Below, one piece after another: positions 25,592 through 34,212 of a stretch of 64,000 bases of DNA; position 1 is the first letter of the stretch, and every line of letters starts with the position of its first letter. The notes below the pieces were generated by a model, which was not told the origin of the DNA, searched no databases, and saw only the letters and a program-made list of their open reading frames with translations. A program made the position numbers and the translations under genes. The DNA is from Coralliovum pocilloporae (GTDB lineage: Bacteria; Pseudomonadota; Alphaproteobacteria; Rhizobiales; Cohaesibacteraceae). The stretch spans positions 3,569,501-3,633,500 of the forward strand of contig NZ_CP132542.1 in assembly GCF_030845175.1 (NCBI RefSeq). Direction: 5' to 3'.

Positions 25592-28069
25592 TCAGCTTTT
25601 CATCGCACTGCCAGCGGGGTCATAAATCGGTTTTATCGATACATCCGCCGGATAACGGGTGCCAGCCACATCGATTTCATAGCGGGATGCCAGCATGTCA
25701 GTGGCGTTTTCTCCGTCACGGACAGGCACGTAACCAAGCCCGACTGCGCCTCCCAGCCAGTGTCCGTAATTGCCGGAAGCAATATAGCCAACAGCTTCAC
25801 CATCCCGATAGATGATCTCATGGTGGAACAAAAGCGGTTCCGGATCCTGGAGCTTGAACTGCAGAAGGCGAAGCGAAAGCCCCTCCTCCTTCTTCTTCAG
25901 AACACCACCCCGACCGATAAACGGGCCGAAGCGTGTCTCAGCCTTATCCGTCTTCACCGCAAATCCGAGCCCGGCCTCAAGCACGTGATCTTCATCAGTA
26001 ATATCGTGACCGAAGTGGCGGAAAGCCTTTTCGATACGACAGGAATCGAGAACGTGCAGACCGCATAACCTGAGGCCGAACTCATCGCCACGCTCCATAA
26101 GCGTGTCGAACACATGGCAGGCCTGGTCAGCAGAAACATAAAGCTCCCAGCCAAGCTCGCCCACATAAGAGACACGATGGGCGCGAACAACGCCCATGCC
26201 GATTTCAATCTCCTGAACCGATCCGAACGGGAAATCATCATTCGCCAATGATTGCGGCGTCAGTGGCTGGAGGAAGTCACGCGCCTTCGGTCCCATAATA
26301 CAGAAGACGGATTCAAGCGCCGTCACATCCGTGACAACACAATGCGCGCCTTCCGGCATATTCCGCTCAAGCCAGCTCTTGTTACGCGGCAAGGTCGCCG
26401 CCGGAGTAATCACAAGGAACGCTGTCTCGCTCAAACGGCTGACGGTGACGTCAATTTCAATGCCGCCTTTCTGGTTCAGCCAGGTCGTATAGATCAGACG
26501 GCCAACCGGGATATCGATGTCGTTTGAGGAGATATACTGCAGCACCTCGAGAGCATCAGCCCCTTCGACCCGCAGCTTGCCAAAGGACGTCATATCGAAG
26601 AAGCCCACATGCTCACGGACGGCCTTGTGCTCAGCAGCAGAATAGTCAAACCAGTTCTGACGCCTCCAGGAATACTCGTATTCCGCTGTCTTGCCCTCGG
26701 CCTTCTCCTCCGGCGGCAGGAACCAGTTGGCACGTTCCCAACCGGCAACTTCACCCATGCAAGCCCCGCGCTCCACAAGGCGATCGTGAATAGGCGACCG
26801 ACGCACCCCGCGGGCTGTGGCAAACTGGCGATACGGGAAGTGATCCGCATACAAAAGCCCGAGAACTTCCGTCGCCCGATTGTAGAGATAGGTCTTGTTG
26901 TTCTGAATGTTGTGGAACCGGCGGATATCAACGGCAGACAGATCAAACGGCGCCTCTCCGGCATCCATCCATTCAGCAAGGGCGCGCCCTGCACCACCGG
27001 ATGACACGATACCGACCGAGTTAAACCCGCACATATTGTAGAAATTCTTCAGCTCCGGAGCTTCACCCATGATCCATTGATCGTCCGGTGTAAAGCTTTC
27101 CGGCCCATTGAAGAAGGTGTGAATACCGGCAGTTTCAAGGATTGGCAGACGGTTGACCGCAGCTGACAGGATCGGTTCGAAATGATCAAAATCCTCGGGA
27201 AGCTGGTCAAAACAGAAATCTTCGGAAATCCCGTCCATACCCCACGGCTTGGCCACCGGTTCAAACGCACCGAGCAGGATCTTTCCAGCATCTTCCTTGT
27301 AGTATGCGCATTCGTCCGGCACACGCAGAACCGGCAGATTGGACGGCAGATCAGGGATGGGTTCAGTCACAATATAGAAGTGCTCACAGGCGTGGAGCGG
27401 CACTTTCACCCCGGCCATCTTGCCCACATGATGGCCCCACATTCCCGCGCAGTTCACCACGTATTCAGCTTCGATGTCACCCTGATCGGTGGAAACACCG
27501 GTCACCCGGCCATCTTTCTGATGGATCGCTGTTACCTTGATATTCTCAAAGACCTGGGCTCCCATCTGGCGGGCTCCCTTGGCCATGGCAAGGGTCACGT
27601 TCGCCGGGTCGGCCTGACCATCCGCACCAATCCAGAGACCGCAATGGACATCATCCGCATTCAACAGAGGGTATCTTGCCTTGGTTTCTGCCGGTGAGAC
27701 GATTTCACATTCGAGACCATAAAAGGATGCCGCGGCAGCCAGGCGCTTTGCCTCCTCGGCCCGGTGTTCGGACAAGGCCGGCAGAATGGAACCGTTACGT
27801 TTGAAGCCAGTGGAAATATCCGTCTCGGCTTCAATCGTCTCATAGAGATGTGCCGAGTATTGCGTGATCTTCTGGATGCTCGGGCTTGGGCGGGACTGAC
27901 CAATAAGGCCCGCAGCATGCCAGGTGGTCCCCGATGTCAGCTGCTTCCGCTCAAGCAGAACGATATCGGTCCAGCCAAGCTTGGCAAGATGATAAGCCAC
28001 TGATGATCCGGCAACACCACCGCCAATAATCACCGCTTTCGCCTGTTTCGGCAGAGTTTTCTCAGACAT
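25592..28069 (-). CDS. Dimethylglycine-dehydrogenase-like FAD/GcvT protein (copy 1)
   Basis: Oxidative demethylase family that passes the released one-carbon unit to tetrahydrofolate. The 825 residues start at ATG 28069 (GGGGAA five bases upstream). Residues 11-370 form a DAO-type FAD domain with the dinucleotide motif VIIGGGVAGSS. His51 in TWHAAG matches the His that carries covalent FAD in dimethylglycine dehydrogenase. A short FAO_M segment follows (to about 425), then a GcvT aminomethyltransferase domain (about 430-715, FFDMTSFGKL) and a GcvT C-terminal barrel. It lies between copy 2 and mttB in one operon. Dimethylglycine, sarcosine or another N-methyl amine are all possible substrates. 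Confidence 0.88.
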   Translation of the reverse strand: MSEKTLPKQAKAVIIGGGVAGSSVAYHLAKLGWTDIVLLERKQLTSGTTWHAAGLIGQSRPSPSIQKITQYSAHLYETIEAETDISTGFKRNGSILPALSEHRAEEAKRLAAAASFYGLECEIVSPAETKARYPLLNADDVHCGLWIGADGQADPANVTLAMAKGARQMGAQVFENIKVTAIHQKDGRVTGVSTDQGDIEAEYVVNCAGMWGHHVGKMAGVKVPLHACEHFYIVTEPIPDLPSNLPVLRVPDECAYYKEDAGKILLGAFEPVAKPWGMDGISEDFCFDQLPEDFDHFEPILSAAVNRLPILETAGIHTFFNGPESFTPDDQWIMGEAPELKNFYNMCGFNSVGIVSSGGAGRALAEWMDAGEAPFDLSAVDIRRFHNIQNNKTYLYNRATEVLGLLYADHFPYRQFATARGVRRSPIHDRLVERGACMGEVAGWERANWFLPPEEKAEGKTAEYEYSWRRQNWFDYSAAEHKAVREHVGFFDMTSFGKLRVEGADALEVLQYISSNDIDIPVGRLIYTTWLNQKGGIEIDVTVSRLSETAFLVITPAATLPRNKSWLERNMPEGAHCVVTDVTALESVFCIMGPKARDFLQPLTPQSLANDDFPFGSVQEIEIGMGVVRAHRVSYVGELGWELYVSADQACHVFDTLMERGDEFGLRLCGLHVLDSCRIEKAFRHFGHDITDEDHVLEAGLGFAVKTDKAETRFGPFIGRGGVLKKKEEGLSLRLLQFKLQDPEPLLFHHEIIYRDGEAVGYIASGNYGHWLGGAVGLGYVPVRDGENATDMLASRYEIDVAGTRYPADVSIKPIYDPAGSAMKS

Positions 28070-28149
28070 TGTTTTTCCCCGCAATCCAGTTCATGGCATT
28101 CGATTAATCAAACGCGTGAAGGCAGGAGCAGAGCCCCTGCCTTGCTGCA

Positions 28150-30591
28150 TCAGGCTCTCAAACGCTCATTGTTCGGATCGTAAAGATCATTGGCGGAAAC
28201 CGTTGCTTTGCGACGAACCCCGAGAATCTCGATTTCGAGTTCTGTACCCGGTACGGCAAGATCAGCCTCAAGGGCACAGAGTGCAATGGACTGCCCGGTT
28301 CTGTGTCCATAACCACCAGCCAGCACCAGGCCGACACGCTCGTCACCCTTGAAGATGGTAGAGAGATAGACAGAGTCCGCAGGCCCATCCTCAACAACCA
28401 TGGTCGCAAAGCCTGTCCTTGCCCCATTGTCCCGCGAGGCCTCAAGCGCTTCCTTACCGATAAAGTCAGGCTTATCAAACTTGATCCAGCGATCCAGACC
28501 GGATTCAGTCATCAGGTAATCAGAGGTCAGATCGCCTTTCCAGGACCGATAGCCTTTCTCAAGCCGCATGGAATCAAGAGCAAACATACCGAAGTCGCGA
28601 ATGTTGTGCTCTTTGCCGGCTTCAAGAATGCGCTGGTAGGTCTGGATGGCATTTTCCATCGGGACATGGATTTCCCATCCCAGTTCCCCAACATAAGACA
28701 CCCGGATGGCATGCCCCCGAGCCATACCGATTTCCATCGGCTGGTGGGTCAACCAGGGGAAAGCCTCGTTCGAGAAGTCCTGATGGCTGTAATAGGCCAG
28801 ATTGTCCATGACACCACGGGCCCTGGCACCGGTCACCACAAAAGCTGTCCAGCGGCTGGTGATGTCTTCAACCTTCACAGACCCGTCGTCCGGCAGGTTC
28901 TGCATCAGCCAGTCCCTGTCATGCCAATGGGCACCTGCGCCTGTCAGCAGCCAGAAATGGTTGTCAGAGAACCGTGTCAGAGACATCTCGGTCAGAACCT
29001 TGCCCTTCGGCGTGGCGAAATAGACAAGACCAATACGGCCCGACTTGACCAGACCGCCAGTCACCATCTTGCGCAGCCAGTCCGCAGCTCCTTCACCGGT
29101 AACTTCAAAGCGGCTGAAACCCGGCAGTTCCAGAACACCGACATTCTCAGCCACATGGCGACATTCATCACCAACCCGATCAAACCAGTGCTGGCGATCA
29201 TAAGAGGTCGCCGTGCCTCTGGTGTCGCCGTCCATCGGGAACCAGTTCGGCCGCTCCCAGCCGCCATATGGGCCAAACTCTGCCCCTTTTGCTTCCAGGA
29301 GAGGATAAGTCGGAGACGTTTTGGCTGGACGACCAGCGGGCCATGTCATCTGCGGAAAATGCATGGCGTATTCATGGCTGTAGACCTGAATGGCTGTCTT
29401 GACCGCATATTCCTGGGTCACGTGATCCGTGAAACGCCGCGGGTCGACTGCCCAGCTGTCAAATTCAGTTTCACCTTCCACAATCCATTCGGCAACCGTC
29501 TTGCCAGCACCACCTGACTGAACAATCCCGAAGGTAAAGACACAGGCTTCATAAGCATTGGGAACGCCCGGCATCGGACCGATTAGCGGATTGCCATCAG
29601 GCGCGTAAGGAATGGGTCCGTTGACCACGCGGGTGATACCGCCAGTACCGAGCAGTGGCACGCGGGCGCAGGCATCCTCAATATGCCATTCGATGCGCTC
29701 CAGATCATCCGGCCAGAGCTGGAAGGAGAAGTCAGCCGGCATCGGATCATCTTTTGATACCCAGTGCGCCTTACAATTTGGCTCATATGGCCCAAGCAGA
29801 AGGCCGTTCTTCTCCTGACGGAGATAATAGGAACTGTCCGGGTCGCGCAGAAGCGGCAGGAGTTTGCCATACTCTTCCAGCTCAGGCAGTTCTTCGGTGA
29901 TCAGATATTGGTGCGCGAGCGAGACGCACGGCACATTGCGGCCAAAGAAACGGCCAATCTCATGGGCTCGATATCCGGCTGCATTGACGATCTTCTCACA
30001 ACGGATCGTGCCCTTTTCGGTTTTCACCACCCATTCATCATTCTCACGATAGACATTGGTGACAGGGCAGAAGCGAACGATCTTACAGCCAAGATCACGG
30101 GCACCTTTCGCATAGGCCTGGGTCAACTGCGCCGGATCGATATCACCATCAAGCGGATCCCAGCACCCACCTTCCAGATCATGGGTCTCGAGGAACGGAT
30201 AGACCTCTTTCATCTCCGCATTGGTCATCATGTCGAACTCAAGTCCCATGCTACGGGCCATGGAACAGACATGCTTGAACTCATCCATACGTTCTTTGGT
30301 ATGCGCCAGTCGGATCGCACCCGTGACGTGATAGTTCATCGGATAGTCGACTTCCTCGCCAAGCGTTCTGTAGAGCTTGTTCGAATAACTCTGCAGCTTC
30401 ATCATCGACCATGAACCGACAAAGTTAGGGCAGTTCCCCGCCGCATGCCAGCTTGAGCCTGATGTCAGCTCATTCTTTTCAATGAGAACCGCATCCGTGC
30501 ATCCCATTTTGCCCAGATGATACAGAGTTGAACAGCCGACGGCACCGCCGCCAATGATGACAACCTGCGCATGAGATGGAAGATCTGCCAT
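28150..30591 (-). CDS. Dimethylglycine-dehydrogenase-like FAD/GcvT protein (copy 2)
   Basis: Paralogue of the next gene in the operon with the same three-part layout in 813 residues. The FAD motif is VIIGGGAVGCS (11-21), the candidate flavin-bearing His is residue 49 (SSWHAAG), and the GcvT domain begins around residue 440 (VGVLELPGFSRFEV) with the C-terminal barrel ending near residue 805. The two copies differ clearly around the substrate pocket: after the His, this one has NCPNFVGSW where copy 1 has LIGQSRPS. They probably act on different amines or successive methyl groups. A strong ribosome-binding site (GGGAGGGG) precedes the ATG. The regulator gene ends 47 bases upstream, across a perfect palindrome. 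Confidence 0.88.
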   Translation of the reverse strand: MADLPSHAQVVIIGGGAVGCSTLYHLGKMGCTDAVLIEKNELTSGSSWHAAGNCPNFVGSWSMMKLQSYSNKLYRTLGEEVDYPMNYHVTGAIRLAHTKERMDEFKHVCSMARSMGLEFDMMTNAEMKEVYPFLETHDLEGGCWDPLDGDIDPAQLTQAYAKGARDLGCKIVRFCPVTNVYRENDEWVVKTEKGTIRCEKIVNAAGYRAHEIGRFFGRNVPCVSLAHQYLITEELPELEEYGKLLPLLRDPDSSYYLRQEKNGLLLGPYEPNCKAHWVSKDDPMPADFSFQLWPDDLERIEWHIEDACARVPLLGTGGITRVVNGPIPYAPDGNPLIGPMPGVPNAYEACVFTFGIVQSGGAGKTVAEWIVEGETEFDSWAVDPRRFTDHVTQEYAVKTAIQVYSHEYAMHFPQMTWPAGRPAKTSPTYPLLEAKGAEFGPYGGWERPNWFPMDGDTRGTATSYDRQHWFDRVGDECRHVAENVGVLELPGFSRFEVTGEGAADWLRKMVTGGLVKSGRIGLVYFATPKGKVLTEMSLTRFSDNHFWLLTGAGAHWHDRDWLMQNLPDDGSVKVEDITSRWTAFVVTGARARGVMDNLAYYSHQDFSNEAFPWLTHQPMEIGMARGHAIRVSYVGELGWEIHVPMENAIQTYQRILEAGKEHNIRDFGMFALDSMRLEKGYRSWKGDLTSDYLMTESGLDRWIKFDKPDFIGKEALEASRDNGARTGFATMVVEDGPADSVYLSTIFKGDERVGLVLAGGYGHRTGQSIALCALEADLAVPGTELEIEILGVRRKATVSANDLYDPNNERLRA

Positions 30592-30615
30592 ATCACCCCT
30601 CCCGAGGGTTATTAG

Positions 30616-30639
30616 GGTCCTGACCCTAGGGTCAGGACC
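30616..30639. promoter_or_regulatory. Perfect 24-base palindrome at the regulator/operon junction
   Basis: The sequence reads identically on both strands over 24 bases, each half being GGTCCTGACCCT. It covers the last base of the regulator's stop codon and ends 25 bases before the copy 2 start, immediately before its ribosome-binding site. There is no following U-run on either strand. An operator for the XRE-cupin regulator is one reading; a hairpin uncoupling regulator from enzyme expression is another. Confidence 0.65.
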
Positions 30640-31220
30640 TAGTAAACTGGTGGCGCAATGACCCAGATGACAACGGCGGCTTCATCCCCGGAGTTACGCC
30701 ATCTGTGCGGTTCATTGCGAAAACGGAAACTGTCGCCGGGACCAACCTGAAAAAACCGGTCTCCGACCCAAAGATCCAGATTGCCGGACACCACATACCC
30801 GGCTTCCTCTGTCTCTCTCTGATTAAACTCTTCAAGTTCCGCACCCGCCGAGAAAACGGAGCGGAAAATCTCGAATTCTCCGCCAAGGTCAGGCGACAGA
30901 AGCTCTTCGGTCAGCCCTTGCGAGTTCTCCCCTAGAACCCGGCGACTTTCAGCCCGAACAACATAGCCGCGCTCATCATCCGGAGCACCATCATGCACAA
31001 AGAAGAAGCCACGCGGGACCTCAAAGACTTCTGCGAGACGTCCAAGGTCACTCATGGAAATGTCAGACTTCCCACGCTCCACCTGGCTGAGCCACCCAAC
31101 AGAGCGGCCAAGACGCAGAGCCAGCTCGCTCAACGTCAACCCCCTCGACTTCCGAAGCGCCCTGAGATCATCTCCCAGTGATCGACGTCCTGCTTCCGAT
31201 ATCTGCTGTGCGTGTCCCAT
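30639..31220 (-). CDS. XRE-family regulator with C-terminal cupin
   Basis: Transcription factor of 193 residues. A helix-turn-helix covers about residues 15-70 (LRALRKSRGLTLSELALRLG and VGWLSQVERGKSDISMSDL). A cupin sensor domain covers about 105-190 (EEAGYVVSGNLDLWVGDRFFQVGPGDSF, then PHRWRN). This class often responds to small amines or amino acids and controls adjacent catabolic genes. It lies at the head of the FAD/GcvT-mttB operon and is divergent from the Rieske oxygenase gene, so it probably controls both. No clear ribosome-binding site precedes the only usable ATG. Ligand unknown. Confidence 0.88.
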   Translation of the reverse strand: MGHAQQISEAGRRSLGDDLRALRKSRGLTLSELALRLGRSVGWLSQVERGKSDISMSDLGRLAEVFEVPRGFFFVHDGAPDDERGYVVRAESRRVLGENSQGLTEELLSPDLGGEFEIFRSVFSAGAELEEFNQRETEEAGYVVSGNLDLWVGDRFFQVGPGDSFRFRNEPHRWRNSGDEAAVVIWVIAPPVY

Positions 31221-31544
31221 ATGATGATCGACTGCGCCTTTAGTGAAAATTTCTCGTATAATTTCACATAACTATAAAATGTCTAGGGAAATTCAATTCA
31301 AGCCAGGAATCTAGCGATAGGAGAAAGCTTAAAAAAAACAAAAACTTACAAATCAACCAAGCTAATTTCAGCAAATTCTATCGATTGGAAAGGCTTTTTC
31401 GATTGAAAGAACCGCCAGAAACTCTGGCGTCAAAAAACCCAAAACCCGGGATCGCAAAATACGAATTGACCCGTGACAGAAAAGAGCGCGAGATCAGATC
31501 CTTGAGAACAGGATCAGGCACACTGGAAGCCGGGAGGGTTATGG
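31221..31544. promoter_or_regulatory. Divergent control region between the XRE regulator and Rieske genes
   Basis: This 324-base gap is markedly AT-rich (31240-31380) against its GC-rich surroundings. It holds an inverted repeat GTGAAAAT / AATTTCAC (31243-31250 and 31260-31267) 23 bases before the regulator start. A direct repeat of TCGATTG occurs at 31381 and 31399. A perfect seven-base inverted repeat with a three-base loop (CGCCAGA 31413-31419, TCTGGCG 31423-31429) lies about 115 bases before the Rieske gene. A -10-like TATAGT on the minus strand lies near 31272. The first repeat is the best candidate for an autoregulatory operator. No small gene is evident. Confidence 0.5.
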
Positions 31545-32675
31545 ATGAACATGTCAGCCGATTTGTGTCGAGAACTCAAAGTCATCGCATCTGTGCCGGA
31601 AGACGAAGCGCTCTCCCTCAGTGGCCATCATTATTCCAACTCGGCCTATTTCGAGTACGAACGACAGACCGTGCTGCGAAAATCCTGGCATGTGCTTGGG
31701 CGCGTTGATGAACTTCCGGAAGCTGGCGATTACTTCACCACTCAGGTTCTTGATGAGCCACTGCTTATCGTCCGCGGTGACGATGGCAGGATCAGGGTGC
31801 TGTCAAATGTCTGCCGCCACCGGTTCATGCCTGTTGCCGAAGGGGCCGGCAATCGCAAACGCTTTACCTGTCGCTATCATGCCTGGAGCTACAAGCGCGA
31901 CGGGTCACTGTTCGCTGCCCCGCGCATTCCCAAAGAACGCCTCAATCCGGAGAAATGTGGCCTCCCGGAATTCCGCTCGGAAATCTGGCAGGGCTTTATC
32001 TATGTAACTCTCGACCCGGACGCTGAATCCCTCAGTGCACAGCTCGGCGATCTCGACAAGTTCATTGGTCATTTCGAACCAGAGCGCATGCAGCTGATCC
32101 ATATGGCGGAAGAGGTCTGGAACTGTAACTGGAAATGCCTGATTGAGAACTTCATGGAGGCCTATCACCTCTCTGTGGTGCACAAGGCCACACTGCTTCC
32201 CTATACCCCAACCGAGCTGAGCCGAAAGGCCGGACGGGCCCGAGCCTTTACGAGCTATATCGCCCACTATCCAGAAACTGCAGAACGACGCTTTAAAGGC
32301 GCAGATGGCCTCAGTGAAGAAGACAAGCACCAGTCAAGGCTGTTCTGTGTTTTCCCGACCCACCTGGCCAGTCATTCAGCAGGCTTACTCGTTTCCTTGT
32401 CCCTGAAACCTGAAGCCGTTGACAAGGTTCGGGTTCGTTGGACAATGTCCATGCACCCGAACGACATTGCCAACGGCTCTGTCGACCGGCATATTGCTCT
32501 TTGGACCGAGGTAAACCGGGAAGACCGCGAGAAACTGGAAGCCATGCAGAGTGGTCTTGCCTCAAGCACAGCCCATTCAGGGCCCCTCGCCCCGGCAGAC
32601 CTTGAAGGAACGATCTGGGATTTCTACCAGTATCTCTCCGAACATGTGGAAGACGTGGAATCCTCGGGGTCCTAG
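31545..32675 (+). CDS. Rieske non-heme iron oxygenase, alpha subunit
   Basis: Oxygenase of the ring-hydroxylating/betaine-demethylase superfamily, 376 residues. The Rieske [2Fe-2S] ligands are Cys90, His92, Cys109 and His112 (CRH ... CRYH). The mononuclear iron site is in ENFMEAYHLSVVH (His208 and His213), with an acidic ligand expected near the C-terminus (TIWDFYQYL). Family members include stachydrine, glycine-betaine and carnitine demethylases as well as aromatic dioxygenases. The divergent methylamine operon makes an N-demethylase more likely than an aromatic hydroxylase. No reductase subunit is adjacent. GGGAGGG lies six bases before the start; a second ATG is two codons later. Confidence 0.88.
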   Translation: MNMSADLCRELKVIASVPEDEALSLSGHHYSNSAYFEYERQTVLRKSWHVLGRVDELPEAGDYFTTQVLDEPLLIVRGDDGRIRVLSNVCRHRFMPVAEGAGNRKRFTCRYHAWSYKRDGSLFAAPRIPKERLNPEKCGLPEFRSEIWQGFIYVTLDPDAESLSAQLGDLDKFIGHFEPERMQLIHMAEEVWNCNWKCLIENFMEAYHLSVVHKATLLPYTPTELSRKAGRARAFTSYIAHYPETAERRFKGADGLSEEDKHQSRLFCVFPTHLASHSAGLLVSLSLKPEAVDKVRVRWTMSMHPNDIANGSVDRHIALWTEVNREDREKLEAMQSGLASSTAHSGPLAPADLEGTIWDFYQYLSEHVEDVESSGS

Positions 32676-32677
32676 AG

Positions 32678-34099
32678 TCAAGACTCAGCCATTCCCCCAA
32701 CGGGCATGGAACAGGATACGTGCTGCCGATCCTCAGGGATCGGCCAGACCACCAAATCGAGCGGCTCAGGCAATCCTGCAACACTGGCCCGCTCCCTCAC
32801 CTGGTGCGGAAGTGTGGACACATACCCCGTACGCTGAGCTTTCAGAAAACAGGCCTGGCTGGTCACAAACCGTGACCCGAGGGTTTTATTGGCATCTTCA
32901 AGCTTTGCCGTTCTGTTGACCGGATCACCAATCACCGTGAATTCCAACCTTTCCGCAACACCAACGATGCCGACCATCACCTGTCCATGATCAACGGCCA
33001 GGCCGATCGAAAAGGCTCCCGGCCAGCCCAGCTCCATGAACGAGCATTCCTCCTGCTCCATGACCTGGATAATACGCTCTGCGCAGGTGAGCGCGGCAGA
33101 AGCGCAGTGCTCCAGCTCTCCGACAGCGCCAAATGTCGCCAGAATCCCGTCACCAAGAAACTTGTCAACGCTCCCGCCCGCTTCCTCAATGATGGGCACG
33201 ACCAGTCCCTGATAACGGGCCAGAATGCGAATGGCTGTCTCTGGGGGCAAATCTGCTGAAATGCCAGTAAACCCTCGCACATCGACCAGAAGGACCGACA
33301 CGTCACGCGTTTCACCTTCACCAGCACTCAAGCCGTTTTCTGACGTGGTGATTGATCGGGCCACATCAGCTGAGAAAAACCGCTGCAGATCCCGGGCCGC
33401 TGTCTGACTACTGACAGAATTGAACAGAAGCGCCTTACCGCGTTTCAGCATCAGAGCAAGAATGATCGTGACAGCCACAATCACGGTAAGCTTGTCGATC
33501 TCCGCCCCGATCAGAATGGCATCGCTGGTGATATAATCCACATAATTCCGGGTCACCCGCATCCGGTCCATATCCGACAGGACCGCAAAGCCAAGCATGC
33601 CAACCCAGCCAATCACCGCAACCAGTCCGGTGAACAACACATAACGCGCGTCAAAGCGCAAAGACCGCAATGCGATGAACAGGAACAAATAGAGGAATGT
33701 AGGCGCTTTCAGATAGAAGGCCGGATGCTGGCCATACTGGATATGAAAGCTGAAGATAATCCCGAGGAGCAGCGAGACATCGATAAAAATCGACAGAATA
33801 ACCAGCCAATTCGGCATCAGCCGCTGATGCGCCAGAACCACTCGAACCACGGTGAACAGGAAATAGCTTCCAAGTGCGATTGGAACAAAGTTGGCCCCAA
33901 AGTCACCGCCTTCCGCGCGCGGGGCGAACAGATAAAGTGTTCCGAAAAGGGAAATGATAAGGAGTTGAATCCAGCCGATAAGAATCTCGGCAGAATCCTG
34001 CTGGTTCCTGATTTCGTTGACGACGCGCTGCGGAACATCCAGCCTCGATTGCCCCACATCAAATCCGGTCAGCGTTCTAAGTCGCTCAAGAAATGCCAT
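32678..34099 (-). CDS. Membrane-bound class III adenylate/guanylate cyclase
   Basis: Produces a cyclic nucleotide, most likely cAMP. The 473 residues have about six hydrophobic segments between residues 40 and 215 and a cytoplasmic class III catalytic domain (about 255-420). Metal-binding Asp residues are in LLVDVRGFT and KFLGDGILATFG, and the purine and transition-state region is RLEFTVIGDPVNRTAKLE. The Lys of KFLGD fits adenine recognition, though guanylate cyclases cannot be excluded. It converges with the Rieske gene, with two bases between stop codons. It lies 113 bases after the metallo-beta-lactamase-fold gene on the same strand. Confidence 0.88.
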   Translation of the reverse strand: MAFLERLRTLTGFDVGQSRLDVPQRVVNEIRNQQDSAEILIGWIQLLIISLFGTLYLFAPRAEGGDFGANFVPIALGSYFLFTVVRVVLAHQRLMPNWLVILSIFIDVSLLLGIIFSFHIQYGQHPAFYLKAPTFLYLFLFIALRSLRFDARYVLFTGLVAVIGWVGMLGFAVLSDMDRMRVTRNYVDYITSDAILIGAEIDKLTVIVAVTIILALMLKRGKALLFNSVSSQTAARDLQRFFSADVARSITTSENGLSAGEGETRDVSVLLVDVRGFTGISADLPPETAIRILARYQGLVVPIIEEAGGSVDKFLGDGILATFGAVGELEHCASAALTCAERIIQVMEQEECSFMELGWPGAFSIGLAVDHGQVMVGIVGVAERLEFTVIGDPVNRTAKLEDANKTLGSRFVTSQACFLKAQRTGYVSTLPHQVRERASVAGLPEPLDLVVWPIPEDRQHVSCSMPVGGMAES

Positions 34100-34212
34100 A
34101 AATCAGATTACGCCCATGCCTCGCTGCGCACTACATCAACTGTCATGCGGCACCCAATATATTCATGTCATACAATGTGGCTGCTGGTTCGATGCCTGCC
34201 AATCAACAGACC

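Noticed and set aside
28303-29517. 404-residue open frame on the plus strand opposite the FAD/GcvT copy 2 gene
   Set aside because: Lies fully antisense to a well-supported gene; composition is what a GC-rich gene gives on its complement; no motif or ribosome-binding site.
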